A DNA stretch of 64,000 bases from Pelistega suis (lineage in GTDB: Bacteria; Pseudomonadota; Gammaproteobacteria; Burkholderiales; Burkholderiaceae_B), in the NCBI RefSeq assembly GCF_013133795.1, contig NZ_JABGBN010000002.1, positions 186,001-250,000 of the forward strand. Reading direction: 5' to 3'. Of this stretch, positions 47,985 through 57,407 are shown one piece after another. The position numbers and the translations under genes were made by a program. Under the pieces are notes generated by a model that saw only the letters and a list, made by a program, of their open reading frames with translations, had not been told where the DNA came from and searched no databases. How positions within the stretch are numbered: the stretch's first letter is position 1; each line of letters begins with the position of its first letter.

Positions 47985-49433
47985 ATGCAGTTAAAAGACG
48001 AAGGTTTACTGAAAACTCAGTGTTATATCAATGGCGAATGGTACGAAGCCTTATCCTTTGAACATATTGAGATTCATAATCCAGCCACCGGGGAGCTAAT
48101 TACCAAAGTTCCCAAGATGTGCCAAAAAGAAGCAGAAATTGCAATTGAAGCCGCTAATAAAGCCTTGCCTCAATGGAAAAAAACACCAGCCAAAGAACGT
48201 AGTCGCTTACTTAAGCAATGGTATGCACTTATTATTGAGCATCAAGACGACTTGGCCACGATTCTTTGTGCAGAACAAGGCAAGCCTTTACCTGAGGCAA
48301 AACGAGAGATTGTCTATGGTGCGAGCTATATTGAATGGTTTGCCGAAGAAGCTAAACGTATTGACGGGGATATCATCCCTGCTCCAGCTGTCCATCAAAA
48401 AGCCTTAGTAAGTAAGGAAGCTATCGGTGTTTGTGCTGCTATTACGCCTTGGAATTTCCCTAATAGTATTGTCACGCGTAAAGTAGGTCCTGCGTTAGCT
48501 GCAGGTTGTACGTTTGTGCTTCGCCCCGCCTCTCAGACCCCTCTTTCGGCTCTGGCGCTGGCTGAATTAGCAGATCGAGCAGGTATTCCTGCTGGTGTCT
48601 TTAATGTTATTACTGGGACTCATGCCATTGGGGATACCTTTACCCGTAGTCCTATTGTGCGTAAATTTAGCTTTACGGGCTCAACAGCCGTCGGTTCACA
48701 ATTGATGGCACAATGTGCGGGTACAGTTAAAAAGGTTTCTCTTGAGCTAGGTGGTAATGCGCCGTTTATTGTGTTTGATGATGCGGATATAGAGGCCGCG
48801 GTCAAAGGTCTGGTCACAAATAAATATCGTAACGCGGGTCAAACCTGTGTTTGTTCGAACCGGGTTTATGTGCAAAGTGGTATTTACTCGCTATTTATCC
48901 AAAAATTACGCGAAGCTGTCAGTCAATTAAAAGTTGGTAATGGCTTTGATCCAGATGTTATTGTAGGTCCTTTAATCGATCAAACAGCCATTCATAAAGT
49001 GCAAGAGCATATTCAAGATGCTTTAGCTAAAGGGGCGTTATTAGAGTTAGGCGGTCATCCTCATGTAGCGGGAGAATTATTCTTTGAACCGAGTATTCTA
49101 TCTGGTGTTACACAGGAGATGAAAATAGCTCAAGAAGAAACGTTTGGTCCCCTCGCCTCTATTTTTAAGTTTGATACAGAGGAAGAAGTTATTCGCTATG
49201 CCAATGATACGATTTATGGTTTAGCCGCTTATTTCTTTTCAAAAGACTTAGCACGTATCTTTCGGGTATCAGAAAGCTTAGAATACGGCATGGTTGGAGT
49301 AAATACCGGAACATTATCCAATGAATTAGCGCCTTTTGGTGGTATTAAGCAATCAGGTATCGGTCGTGAAGGTTCTAAATATGGAATTGATGATTATTTG
49401 GAACTAAAATATACCTTACTATCAGGTGTTTGA
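47985..49433 (+). CDS. gabD: Succinate-semialdehyde dehydrogenase
   Basis: Oxidises succinate semialdehyde to succinate with NAD(P)+, as in 4-aminobutyrate breakdown. 482 residues closely following E. coli GabD: ITPWNFPNSIVTRKVGPALAAG, SFTGSTAVGSQLM, VSLELGGNAPFIVFDDAD (general-base Glu), RNAGQTCVCSNRVYV (nucleophile Cys plus the neighbouring Cys of the redox switch), and a C-terminal FGGIKQSGIGREGSKYGIDDYLELKY. Odd feature: the usual Lys of LKPASQTP, which contacts the cofactor ribose, is Arg180 here. No gabT is adjacent. Confidence 0.93.
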   Translation: MQLKDEGLLKTQCYINGEWYEALSFEHIEIHNPATGELITKVPKMCQKEAEIAIEAANKALPQWKKTPAKERSRLLKQWYALIIEHQDDLATILCAEQGKPLPEAKREIVYGASYIEWFAEEAKRIDGDIIPAPAVHQKALVSKEAIGVCAAITPWNFPNSIVTRKVGPALAAGCTFVLRPASQTPLSALALAELADRAGIPAGVFNVITGTHAIGDTFTRSPIVRKFSFTGSTAVGSQLMAQCAGTVKKVSLELGGNAPFIVFDDADIEAAVKGLVTNKYRNAGQTCVCSNRVYVQSGIYSLFIQKLREAVSQLKVGNGFDPDVIVGPLIDQTAIHKVQEHIQDALAKGALLELGGHPHVAGELFFEPSILSGVTQEMKIAQEETFGPLASIFKFDTEEEVIRYANDTIYGLAAYFFSKDLARIFRVSESLEYGMVGVNTGTLSNELAPFGGIKQSGIGREGSKYGIDDYLELKYTLLSGV

Positions 49434-49437
49434 TAGA

Positions 49438-49470
49438 AATGCTCACTTATTTTAGTGAGCATTTTTTATT
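49438..49470 (+). terminator. Rho-independent terminator after gabD
   Basis: AATGCTCACT/AGTGAGCATT on a 6-base loop, followed by TTTTT. Confidence 0.9.
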
Positions 49471-49815
49471 GATGCAGATTATTCATTATTTCATTTAAAA
49501 TCAAATTATTATAAAGTATATCAATAAAATAGATTAATTATTATTCTTAGTGCATTGATTTTAAAAAAAATTATTTGTAAAAATATAAAATACATTACCA
49601 TATATTTATAACTTATTGAATATAATAAATATTTATTTATACGTCTTAAATGTTATGTGACAATAAAATATCGACAAACAACTTTAAATAATAGATATAA
49701 CTACATGATATTAAATAATAATTAATACAATATTAATCTACAGGTTTAAATTTATTTTTTATCTTGTTGATTATTATGGATTTATTATTGACCAGATGGC
49801 ATTCTAAGATTGACT
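49471..49815. other. Very AT-rich gap without a gene
   Basis: Nearly all A and T (well above 75 percent by eye), richer than any other stretch here. Stops occur in all frames, and no repeat unit or RNA gene is recognised. Confidence 0.7.
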
Positions 49816-49828
49816 CGTTCAATAAAAA

Positions 49829-49850
49829 AGCCAGCTTAACTTAGCTGGCT
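49829..49850 (-). terminator. Rho-independent terminator of the nitroreductase gene
   Basis: On the minus strand AGCCAGCT/AGCTGGCT closes on a short loop and is followed by TTTTTTATT, about 30 bases after the nitroreductase stop. Confidence 0.85.
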
Positions 49851-49881
49851 ATCTCTGTGGTGAAGCATAGAGACTATGGCA

Positions 49882-50460
49882 TTACTTCCCTGTCCACTCT
49901 TCCACAAATTCTGTATAAGATTTACGCTCTTTTTTGGGAATAGCCACCTTAGGTGTACCTACCGCTAAGAATCCCATAAAACGATAATCTAATGAATCAA
50001 ATCCTAAGGCTGCCTGAAACTCATCATCGTAAGTAGCAATGCCTGTACTCCAGAATGTCCCATAACCCAATGCATTTAAAGCATTCATCATATTCATAAC
50101 AGCACAACCTGCTGATAACATACGCTCTGACTCTGGAATTTTGGTATTGCTATAATCAATATGGCAAGCAACAGCAATAATTAATGGTACTTCTGATAGC
50201 CATTGACGAGACGCAGCCACCTTTTCCTCAGGAAACGGATTGTCACTACGTTGGCGAATAGTAATCCCTAAATCAGCAAATTTTTGGATATTTTCACCAC
50301 GAATCAGTTTAAAACGCCAAGGGGTCAAGTTACCATGGTCTGGGGCAGCAACAGCAGCTTGTAATGCCAAGGCAAGTTCTTCGTCTGACGGTGCTGGTGC
50401 CACGACCATTTTCATTGAGTTGCGGTTGATTAATAATTCCACTGCTTCTAGGTTTTTCAT
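49882..50460 (-). CDS. Nitroreductase family protein, YdjA-like
   Basis: A small FMN-dependent oxidoreductase of 192 residues. The N-terminus AVELLINRNSMKMVVAPAPSDEEL and APDHGNLTPWRFKLIRGE (FMN contacts) match the short YdjA subgroup. RMLSAGCAVMNMMNALNALGYGTFWSTG and FLAVGTPK complete the pattern. Physiological substrate unknown. ATG behind AAGGA. It lies 73 bases downstream of pdxJ on the same strand, with no obvious terminator between, so it may share the RND-pdxJ transcript. Confidence 0.88.
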   Translation of the reverse strand: MKNLEAVELLINRNSMKMVVAPAPSDEELALALQAAVAAPDHGNLTPWRFKLIRGENIQKFADLGITIRQRSDNPFPEEKVAASRQWLSEVPLIIAVACHIDYSNTKIPESERMLSAGCAVMNMMNALNALGYGTFWSTGIATYDDEFQAALGFDSLDYRFMGFLAVGTPKVAIPKKERKSYTEFVEEWTGK

Positions 50461-50533
50461 CTTTATCCTTTTCTATCAAGCTCGCCTATATGAAGATGCT
50501 CTACTTTCGTAGGTTAAGCATCATATCAGGCGA

Positions 50534-51256
50534 TTAAACTTTTGCCGTTAATAGAGCTTTCATATCACGGACAGCTTTTTCCCAACCATCAAAAATCGAT
50601 TGCGCCACAATGGCATGACCGATATTTAACTCGCTAATGCCACCCAGAGCCACAATCGCTTGTACATTCTGATAGTGTAAGCCATGTCCTGCATTGACTT
50701 TAAGTCCACAGGATAAAGCAAAAGCAATCCCTTTTCTAAGACGTTCAATCTCATCAGCAATTGCTTGCTCACCTACCGCTTCTGCATAAGCACCTGTATG
50801 TAATTCAATGATTCTTGCCCCCGTTTTAACGGCCGCTTCAATTTGCTTTTCGTCAGGATCAATAAAAAGAGAAACTCGTGAGCCACTTTCTTCCAATTGG
50901 GCGACTGCATCACGGGTTTGCTCAAAATATCGAAGCACATCTAAGCCTCCTTCGGTCGTCAGTTCTTCTCGACGCTCAGGAACTAAACAGACATCATGTG
51001 GCTTAACATCACATGCGATTTTAAGCATTTCAGGCGTAATAGCACATTCAAGATTCATACGTGTCATCAATAAAGGACGCAATTCATAAACATCTTTATC
51101 TTGAATATGACGACGATCTTCTCGCAAGTGCAAGGTAATTAAATCCGCCCCAGCTTGCTCTGCTAGTAAGGCGGCTTTAATAGGATCTGGATATGCACAA
51201 TGACGTTGCTGACGTAAGGTTGCAACGTGATCAATATTGACACCTAAATCAATCAT
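50534..51256 (-). CDS. pdxJ: Pyridoxine 5'-phosphate synthase
   Basis: Ring closure of 3-amino-2-oxopropyl phosphate with deoxyxylulose phosphate in the DXP-dependent vitamin B6 pathway. 240 residues of a TIM barrel: [22 protein letters not shown] at the N-terminus, [58 protein letters not shown] and [13 protein letters not shown]. The ATG follows the stop of the outer-membrane factor gene with no spacing, so it looks translationally coupled to the efflux operon. Confidence 0.96.
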   Translation of the reverse strand: MIDLGVNIDHVATLRQQRHCAYPDPIKAALLAEQAGADLITLHLREDRRHIQDKDVYELRPLLMTRMNLECAITPEMLKIACDVKPHDVCLVPERREELTTEGGLDVLRYFEQTRDAVAQLEESGSRVSLFIDPDEKQIEAAVKTGARIIELHTGAYAEAVGEQAIADEIERLRKGIAFALSCGLKVNAGHGLHYQNVQAIVALGGISELNIGHAIVAQSIFDGWEKAVRDMKALLTAKV

Positions 51257-52669
51257 TTATTTCTTCACCACATCTGTAGCAGACCAACCTCCACCTAGTG
51301 CTTTATATAAGGACACTTTGTTTTGTAAAGAAGCCAACCCTACAGATAAAAAGTTTTGTTTAACATTTAATACACTTACCTGAGCAGATTGTACCGCTAA
51401 GAAGCTATCAATGCCACTAGTATAACGTAATGTTGATAATCGTAATGATTGCTCGGCTGCAGCCGTTTGCTCTCTTAAGGCGTCTAATTGCTGCTTGTAG
51501 GTACTCACACCAATTAATGCATCATTCACTTCGCTAAAAGCTGTTTGAATCGTTTTTTCGTAATTAGCAACTTGGACTTCTTTACGCAATTTAGCGACAT
51601 CTAGGCTATTTTTTAGTGCACCAAATGCATATAAAGGCATTGATACCGTAGGACTAAATGTCCACGCATCGCGTCCTGAACCAAATAAATTACCTAAATC
51701 CATGCTCGCCACCCCTAGTAAGGCAGTTAGGCTAATCGAAGGGAAAAATGCTGCACGGGCTGCACCAATATTAGCATTGGCTGCTTTTAATTCATGCTCA
51801 GCACCGATAATATCAGGACGACGTGTTAATAAGTCTGACGGTAAGCCAGCTGGAATAGTATCCATTAACACATCTGCCCCGAATTTAGGTGCTTTAGGTA
51901 AGTCTGTAGGCAATGCATGGCCAACGAGTAGCTCTAAGGCGTTCATTGCTTGCGCTTTATTGCGCTGGGTTTCTGCAAGTGCTGATTTTGCGCTATCCAA
52001 CGTCAATTTCGCTTGATTGACATCGAGCATTGACGCAACACCGGCTTTAAAACGGGCATGCGTCATCTGATAAGTTCTCTCGTAAGCGCCCAATGTTTCG
52101 CTCACAAGTTTCTCCATCTCTTCTAACGTACGAATGGTGAAATAGGTATTCGCTACACTCGCGACCAAATTAATCTGAGCGGTACGTTGCGCTTGTTCTG
52201 TCGCAAAGTAACTTTGTAAAGCGGCTTCATTTTGGTTGCGGATTTTACCAAAGAAGTCAATCTCAAAATTAGACACCCCAATGCCAGCGATATAGGTACG
52301 AGAAATATCTCGTACGCCACTAGCATTCATATCTGCTGGTAAGTTTTGCGCCGACTGCGTCGCACTCACCCCTACTTTAGGAAAAAGATTACTCAGCTGA
52401 ATACCATATTGTTTTTGGGCAATTTCAACATTTTTGGTGGCCATTAATAAATCACGATTATTCGCTAAAGCCAATTCGATGATTTTCTTTAAACGGATAT
52501 CATGAAAAAAGCTTTGCCAACCCAAATCCGCCGCTGTCATCACAGCATCACTTGAACTTACCTTATACGCATTAGCCACGGGTGACTCTGGTGTTTCATA
52601 TTTAGGTGCAAAATTACATGCCGCTAAAAGTACTGTGCCACTTAATACGGATATACGAAAGATATTCAT
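51257..52669 (-). CDS. RND efflux outer-membrane factor (OprM/NodT family)
   Basis: Trimeric outer-membrane channel of a tripartite pump. Lipoprotein signal with Cys18 (LLAAC). The two tandem OEP repeats are visible: one with LANNRDLLMATKNVEIAQKQYGI and AGVASMLDVNQAKLTLDSAKSAL, the second with RPDIIGAEHELKAANANIGAARAAFFPSISL and SGIDSFLAVQSAQVSVL. 470 residues. Its ATG overlaps the pump gene stop by one base (TAATG). Confidence 0.93.
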   Translation of the reverse strand: MNIFRISVLSGTVLLAACNFAPKYETPESPVANAYKVSSSDAVMTAADLGWQSFFHDIRLKKIIELALANNRDLLMATKNVEIAQKQYGIQLSNLFPKVGVSATQSAQNLPADMNASGVRDISRTYIAGIGVSNFEIDFFGKIRNQNEAALQSYFATEQAQRTAQINLVASVANTYFTIRTLEEMEKLVSETLGAYERTYQMTHARFKAGVASMLDVNQAKLTLDSAKSALAETQRNKAQAMNALELLVGHALPTDLPKAPKFGADVLMDTIPAGLPSDLLTRRPDIIGAEHELKAANANIGAARAAFFPSISLTALLGVASMDLGNLFGSGRDAWTFSPTVSMPLYAFGALKNSLDVAKLRKEVQVANYEKTIQTAFSEVNDALIGVSTYKQQLDALREQTAAAEQSLRLSTLRYTSGIDSFLAVQSAQVSVLNVKQNFLSVGLASLQNKVSLYKALGGGWSATDVVKK

Positions 52670-55600
52670 TATTTATTCTCCGTTGGTGCTGAATAGCTAT
52701 CCATATCAGCATAAATTTCATCTTTAAATTGACGCTCTGCTTGCGCTTCTTTAAGTAGGTTTTCTTGTTCGCCTAGTAAGCGTGGTTTTGTCTTAAATAA
52801 ACGTAAAATCACCACAAAGAATACGGGCACAAAAATCACCGAGAAAGGTGTAGCTGCCAACATACCACCTAATACAGCAAAACCTACCGCTTTTTGACCA
52901 GCAGCGCCCTCACCTGTCGCAATGGCTAATGGAATCACCCCCATAATAAACGCAAAGGATGTCATTAAAATGGGGCGGAAGCGTAAGTGTGCTGCCTCAA
53001 CAGCCGATTCCACTAACGATTTGCCTTCAGCATAGAGGTCTTTGGCGAATTCGACAATCAAAATGGCATTCTTAGCCGATAGACCAATAACGGTAATCAT
53101 CCCTACTTGGAAATAAATATCGTTAGCCATGCCTAATAGATAGGTCAGAGCTACCGTACCTAACATACCTAAAGGCACAATTAATAAAGCAGATAAAGGA
53201 ATAGACCAGCTTTCATACAAGGCGGCTAATACAAGAAATACCACAAGAATAGCTAAACCCATCATAATAGGCGCTTGGCTACCTGCTTGAATTTCTTGAT
53301 ATGATAAGCCAGACCATTCAAAACCAATCCCCTCTGGTAATTCATTACGAATAATGTCAGTTAACACATTCATAATGTCACCATTGGCATACCCGGGCGC
53401 TGCACCACCAGAAAGACTGATTGAGTCGTAGCTATTAAAACGCTTAACTTGTGATGGGCCATTAGTCCATTTCACATCTACGACGGTACTTAAATCGACT
53501 AAATTACCTTCTTTATTGCGAACTTTTAGACGTAAGACATCCTCTAGTGCTAAGCGACCATTAGCATCGGCTTGTACCCAAATATTTTGCATACGACCGT
53601 TATTGGGGAACTTACCGATAAAGCTAGAACCCACCGCCGTAGAAAGTACGGAACGGACATCAGCTACAGCCACACCAAAAGTCGCTGCTTTATCACGATT
53701 AATATCAATCGATAATTGAGGGCCAGGGCCTAAGCCTGAAATACGCGCATTCACAATCTTACCCGATTCATTGGCTTTTTGAATCAATAATTGTGCCGCA
53801 TTACGTAAGGCTTCTTGACCTAAATTACCACGATCTTGTAACTCTAAAGAAAACCCTGATGAGTTACCTAATGCAGAAATGGCGGGAGGGATAATACTAA
53901 ATACCGTGGCATCAGGAATGCCATAGAGTAATGCACCTGTTGCTTTACCTGCAATCGCTTGCGCGCTACTTTCAGGCGTTGTGCGCTCTTTAAAGTCTTT
54001 TAATGTCGTAAAAGCCAAACCTGCATTTAGACCTGTACCACTAAAGCTAAAACCTTGAATAGCAACGATATTGAGCTTTTCAGGAACTTTGCTGTAGTAA
54101 TCTTCAACGTGTTTTAATACTTGACTGGTACGATTAGCTGAAACACCTGAAGGTAATTCAATGTTGGTAATGGTATAACCTTGGTCCTCATCAGGCATAA
54201 ACGAACCCGGCAATTTCGTAAATAAATAGCCTGCTCCAGCCACTAATAAGACATAAATTAACATCATGCGGAAGCTGCGTTTAATCAATGCCGCTACCCC
54301 TGCTGAGTATTTATGTGTCATCTTATCAAAAACACGATTAAACCAACCAAAAAAGCCTTTTTTCTCCATATGGTGATCCTTAGGAATAGGCTTTAATAAG
54401 GTGGCACAAAGTGCTGGTGTAAAAGTCAATGCTAAAAAGCCAGAGAAGGCAATAGAAATTCCCATCGCCACGGCAAATTGTTGATAAATCACCCCTGCCG
54501 AGCCTGACATAAAGAGTAAAGGGGCAAATACCGTCACAAGTACTAAGGTAATACCCACAATCGCCCCAGAAATTTGAGGCATGGCCTTCATAGTTGCCTG
54601 AACTGGCGGTAAACCCTCTGTAGCCATGATACGTTCGACGTTTTCTACGACAACAATCGCATCATCCACCAGAATACCAATCGCCAATACCATCGCAAAC
54701 ATGGTGAGTACGTTGATTGAGTACCCTAATACCAGTAAGACCGCAACAGTACCAAGTAAAGCAACAGGCACGACCAAACTTGGAATAATGGTATAGCGAA
54801 CGTTCTGTAAGAAGATAAACATCACGATAAAGACTAACACCATCGCCTCAAGCAAGGTATGGAATACCTTATTAATCGATGCCTCAATGTAAGGAGCGGT
54901 ATTATATGGAATCGTATAGCTAATGCCGTCAGGGAAATACTGCGACAAGTTATCCATTGTTTCTTTCACTAAACGCTCAGTTTCTAGCGCATTTGCCGTG
55001 GGAGAAAGTGATACCGCAAACGCAGCGGTTGGTTTACCATTAAGACGAGCACCGGTTTGATAATTATCTTGACCAATTTCTACTTTTGCTACATCCATCA
55101 AGCGTACGATAGCACCGTCAGAGTCCGAACGTAAGACGACGTTATTGAACTCCTCAACGGTACTCATCTCACCATTAGATCGAATAATAGCGGAAATCGT
55201 TTGTGAATCTGGTGCAGGAGGAGAACCTAAGGTACCTGCAGAAATGGTGACATGCTGAGTCGCTAAAGCTGTATTTACATCGGCGATCGTCAGATTATAT
55301 GCACTTAATTTATCAGGATCAACCCAAACACGTAAAGCTTTTTCAGCACTAAATAATCGGAAGCTCCCCACCCCTTTTAGACGAGAAATACTATTTTGAA
55401 CATTTCGGGTAATATAGTCAGCAATATCAGAAGCAGTATAATTACCATTTTCTGAAGCTAACGATACGACCATTAAAAAGCCCGAGCTTTGCTTAGAATA
55501 TGTCAACCCTTGTTGTGTCACCGCAGAAGGTAAACTCGAGGTCACACTGGCAACGGTATTTTGCACATCAATTTGTGCTTGATTGTCGTCTGTACCCGGC

Positions 55601-55884
55601 TGAAAGGTAACGTCAATACTCGCATTACCATAAGAGTCACTGGTGGATGAGTAGTAAAGTAAATTATCTACCCCATTGAGTTTGTCTTCGATAATACTGG
55701 TGACCGAACGAGAAACCTCTTCGGGTGAAGCACCCGGATAACGAGCGGAAATACTAATTGTTGGAGGTGCCACATTAGGATATTGAGCAATGGGCATGCT
55801 CGGTAAAGCAAGCGCACCAAATAAGGTAATCAAAATCGCAATTACCCAAGCAAAAATGGGGCGATGAATAAAAAATTGAGCCAT
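52669..55884 (-). CDS. RND multidrug efflux pump, HAE-1 type (AcrB/MexB-like)
   Basis: Inner-membrane drug/proton antiporter of 1071 residues. N-terminus MAQFFIHRPIFAWVIAILI; twelve spans in two halves with large periplasmic loops after spans 1 and 7. Proton-relay residues are in GILVDDAIVVVENVER (paired Asp of span 4) and the Lys of span 10 in GLSAKNAILIVEFAKD. ARYPGASPEEV and the Gly-rich GPGPQLSIDI-type segment also match. The closest known group is AcrB/MexB; substrates are broad and cannot be read. It follows the adaptor gene by 23 bases. Confidence 0.95.
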   Translation of the reverse strand: MAQFFIHRPIFAWVIAILITLFGALALPSMPIAQYPNVAPPTISISARYPGASPEEVSRSVTSIIEDKLNGVDNLLYYSSTSDSYGNASIDVTFQPGTDDNQAQIDVQNTVASVTSSLPSAVTQQGLTYSKQSSGFLMVVSLASENGNYTASDIADYITRNVQNSISRLKGVGSFRLFSAEKALRVWVDPDKLSAYNLTIADVNTALATQHVTISAGTLGSPPAPDSQTISAIIRSNGEMSTVEEFNNVVLRSDSDGAIVRLMDVAKVEIGQDNYQTGARLNGKPTAAFAVSLSPTANALETERLVKETMDNLSQYFPDGISYTIPYNTAPYIEASINKVFHTLLEAMVLVFIVMFIFLQNVRYTIIPSLVVPVALLGTVAVLLVLGYSINVLTMFAMVLAIGILVDDAIVVVENVERIMATEGLPPVQATMKAMPQISGAIVGITLVLVTVFAPLLFMSGSAGVIYQQFAVAMGISIAFSGFLALTFTPALCATLLKPIPKDHHMEKKGFFGWFNRVFDKMTHKYSAGVAALIKRSFRMMLIYVLLVAGAGYLFTKLPGSFMPDEDQGYTITNIELPSGVSANRTSQVLKHVEDYYSKVPEKLNIVAIQGFSFSGTGLNAGLAFTTLKDFKERTTPESSAQAIAGKATGALLYGIPDATVFSIIPPAISALGNSSGFSLELQDRGNLGQEALRNAAQLLIQKANESGKIVNARISGLGPGPQLSIDINRDKAATFGVAVADVRSVLSTAVGSSFIGKFPNNGRMQNIWVQADANGRLALEDVLRLKVRNKEGNLVDLSTVVDVKWTNGPSQVKRFNSYDSISLSGGAAPGYANGDIMNVLTDIIRNELPEGIGFEWSGLSYQEIQAGSQAPIMMGLAILVVFLVLAALYESWSIPLSALLIVPLGMLGTVALTYLLGMANDIYFQVGMITVIGLSAKNAILIVEFAKDLYAEGKSLVESAVEAAHLRFRPILMTSFAFIMGVIPLAIATGEGAAGQKAVGFAVLGGMLAATPFSVIFVPVFFVVILRLFKTKPRLLGEQENLLKEAQAERQFKDEIYADMDSYSAPTENK

Positions 55885-55907
55885 TTGTTGTAACCTTTGC
55901 TTGGAAA

Positions 55908-57155
55908 TTATTGTTTTTGTTCAGTAGACGGCGTACTATTAGTCGCTTTATCGGTCTTAGCCGCCTCTTCCGACTTAGGCGTAGTAGCTGGTTCGGTAGT
56001 TGTAGTTTGTTGCGCCTGAGGATCTTTTGCCCAAGGTAAGGCATTCACTGGCATGCCGGGACCAATTTTGGTAAAACCCTCAACGATTAATTGATCACCT
56101 GCAGACAACCCAGAAGTGATTTGTGTTTTATCATCAGCGACCTCACCTAAGGTAACAGGACGAGCCACTACTTTACCTTCTTCAATAACATATACTAAGC
56201 TACTACCATCCGCACGACGTTGGATGGCTTGGGTCGGAACCATCACAGCGGCTTTATTTAAACCACGCTCTAGTTGTACACGGACAAACATTCCTGGTAA
56301 TAATAATTCTTTAGGATTTGGGAAGGTCGCACGTAAATTGACTTTACCTGTATTTGGATCAACAGCTACACCACTAAATAAAAGCTTCCCTGTTTTATCA
56401 TAAGTGCTACCGTCTTCTAGAATTAAGCGAACAACCGCACTATTATTATCGACACGTTCAAGCTCACCATTTAAAAAGGCTTTGCGTAATTGCGTCATTT
56501 CAATCGTCGATTGCGTAAAGTCGACATAAACCTCACCTAGCTGTTGCACTTTAGCTAGTGCTGTTGCTCCAGTTGCACTTACCAAGGCACCCTCTGTCAC
56601 TAATGCCTCACCAATAATACCGTCGATAGGTGATGTTACACTAGTATACGAAAGATTGATTTTCGCAGATTCTACAGCTGCACGGGCAGATTCAATACTG
56701 GCTTTCGCTTGGCTAGCGGCTGATACTGCATTATCATATTCTTGCTTACTAATCGCATTTTCTTTCACTAATGCCTGATAACGAGCGGCTAAAGCACTTG
56801 CACTTTTGGCACTCGCTTGTGCTTGATTAAGACTGGCTTGCGCCGCATTTAAATCTGCTTGATAAATAGCAGGGTCAATTTTAAAGAGTAACTGCCCCTC
56901 TTTTACTCGACTTCCTTGGGTGAAATTAATACTTTGTACAATACCATTCACACGAGCACGAACTTCGGCATCTTTAATCGCTGAAATCCGTCCTGGTAAT
57001 GTTGTAAAAATACGCACTTCTTCTGTGCCTACAGTTATTGCCGCCACATTCATCGGTGGGCGTTGTTGAGCCTGCTGTTGTTCACTTTTACCGCAAGCCG
57101 CTAAAACAAAAACAGGGGTGAGAGCTAATACTAATAATTTATGTTTGAAATTCAT
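55908..57155 (-). CDS. RND efflux periplasmic adaptor (AcrA/MexA-like)
   Basis: Membrane-fusion lipoprotein, 415 residues, lipobox LAAC with Cys21. In order: a first half-lipoyl segment (LPGRISAIKDAEVRARVNGIVQ), an alpha-hairpin (~100-165, Ala/Gln-rich helices), a second lipoyl half (SPIDGIIGEALVTEGALVS), a beta-barrel and a membrane-proximal domain. The tail (~375-415) is Thr/Glu/Lys-rich and low in complexity, longer than in AcrA. First gene of the operon. No TetR repressor gene is adjacent. Confidence 0.94.
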   Translation of the reverse strand: MNFKHKLLVLALTPVFVLAACGKSEQQQAQQRPPMNVAAITVGTEEVRIFTTLPGRISAIKDAEVRARVNGIVQSINFTQGSRVKEGQLLFKIDPAIYQADLNAAQASLNQAQASAKSASALAARYQALVKENAISKQEYDNAVSAASQAKASIESARAAVESAKINLSYTSVTSPIDGIIGEALVTEGALVSATGATALAKVQQLGEVYVDFTQSTIEMTQLRKAFLNGELERVDNNSAVVRLILEDGSTYDKTGKLLFSGVAVDPNTGKVNLRATFPNPKELLLPGMFVRVQLERGLNKAAVMVPTQAIQRRADGSSLVYVIEEGKVVARPVTLGEVADDKTQITSGLSAGDQLIVEGFTKIGPGMPVNALPWAKDPQAQQTTTTEPATTPKSEEAAKTDKATNSTPSTEQKQ

Positions 57156-57244
57156 TTTTTCACTATTAATCGAGTTAAATTTTTTACAGTGCTTATTTAC
57201 TTAAAAATCTGAAATGTATAGTAAGGGATAATACTAATTTTGGC

Positions 57245-57274
57245 ATTATATGAAAAAACTATCTGCTTAGGCAA
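57245..57274 (-). promoter_or_regulatory. Probable promoter of the RND operon
   Basis: On the minus strand TTGCCT (57274-57269) and TATAAT (57250-57245) are spaced by 18 bases, about 90 bases before the adaptor ATG. Confidence 0.65.
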
Positions 57275-57348
57275 GTAATTAAGTGTAAAATAGTTTCATC
57301 TTGTAACAATAACTAGAATAAAGACTCATGAATCAATGGCTAAAAAAG

Positions 57349-57382
57349 AAAAACCTAGTTTTAGTAAAACTAGGTTTTTCTT
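57349..57382. terminator. Strong bidirectional terminator
   Basis: AAAAACCTAGTTTT/AAAACTAGGTTTTT, a 14-bp perfect stem on an AGT loop. It lies about 25 bases past the end of the M23 peptidase gene and upstream of the RND promoter, insulating the two leftward units. Confidence 0.88.
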
Positions 57383-57407
57383 GAGAGATAGATTATCTCC
57401 GCCAAAT

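Noticed and set aside
57328-57384. 18-codon frame (MNQWLKKKNLVLVKLGFS) across the terminator at 57349
   Set aside because: It has no ribosome site or promoter and half of it is simply the hairpin read through, so it is probably chance.
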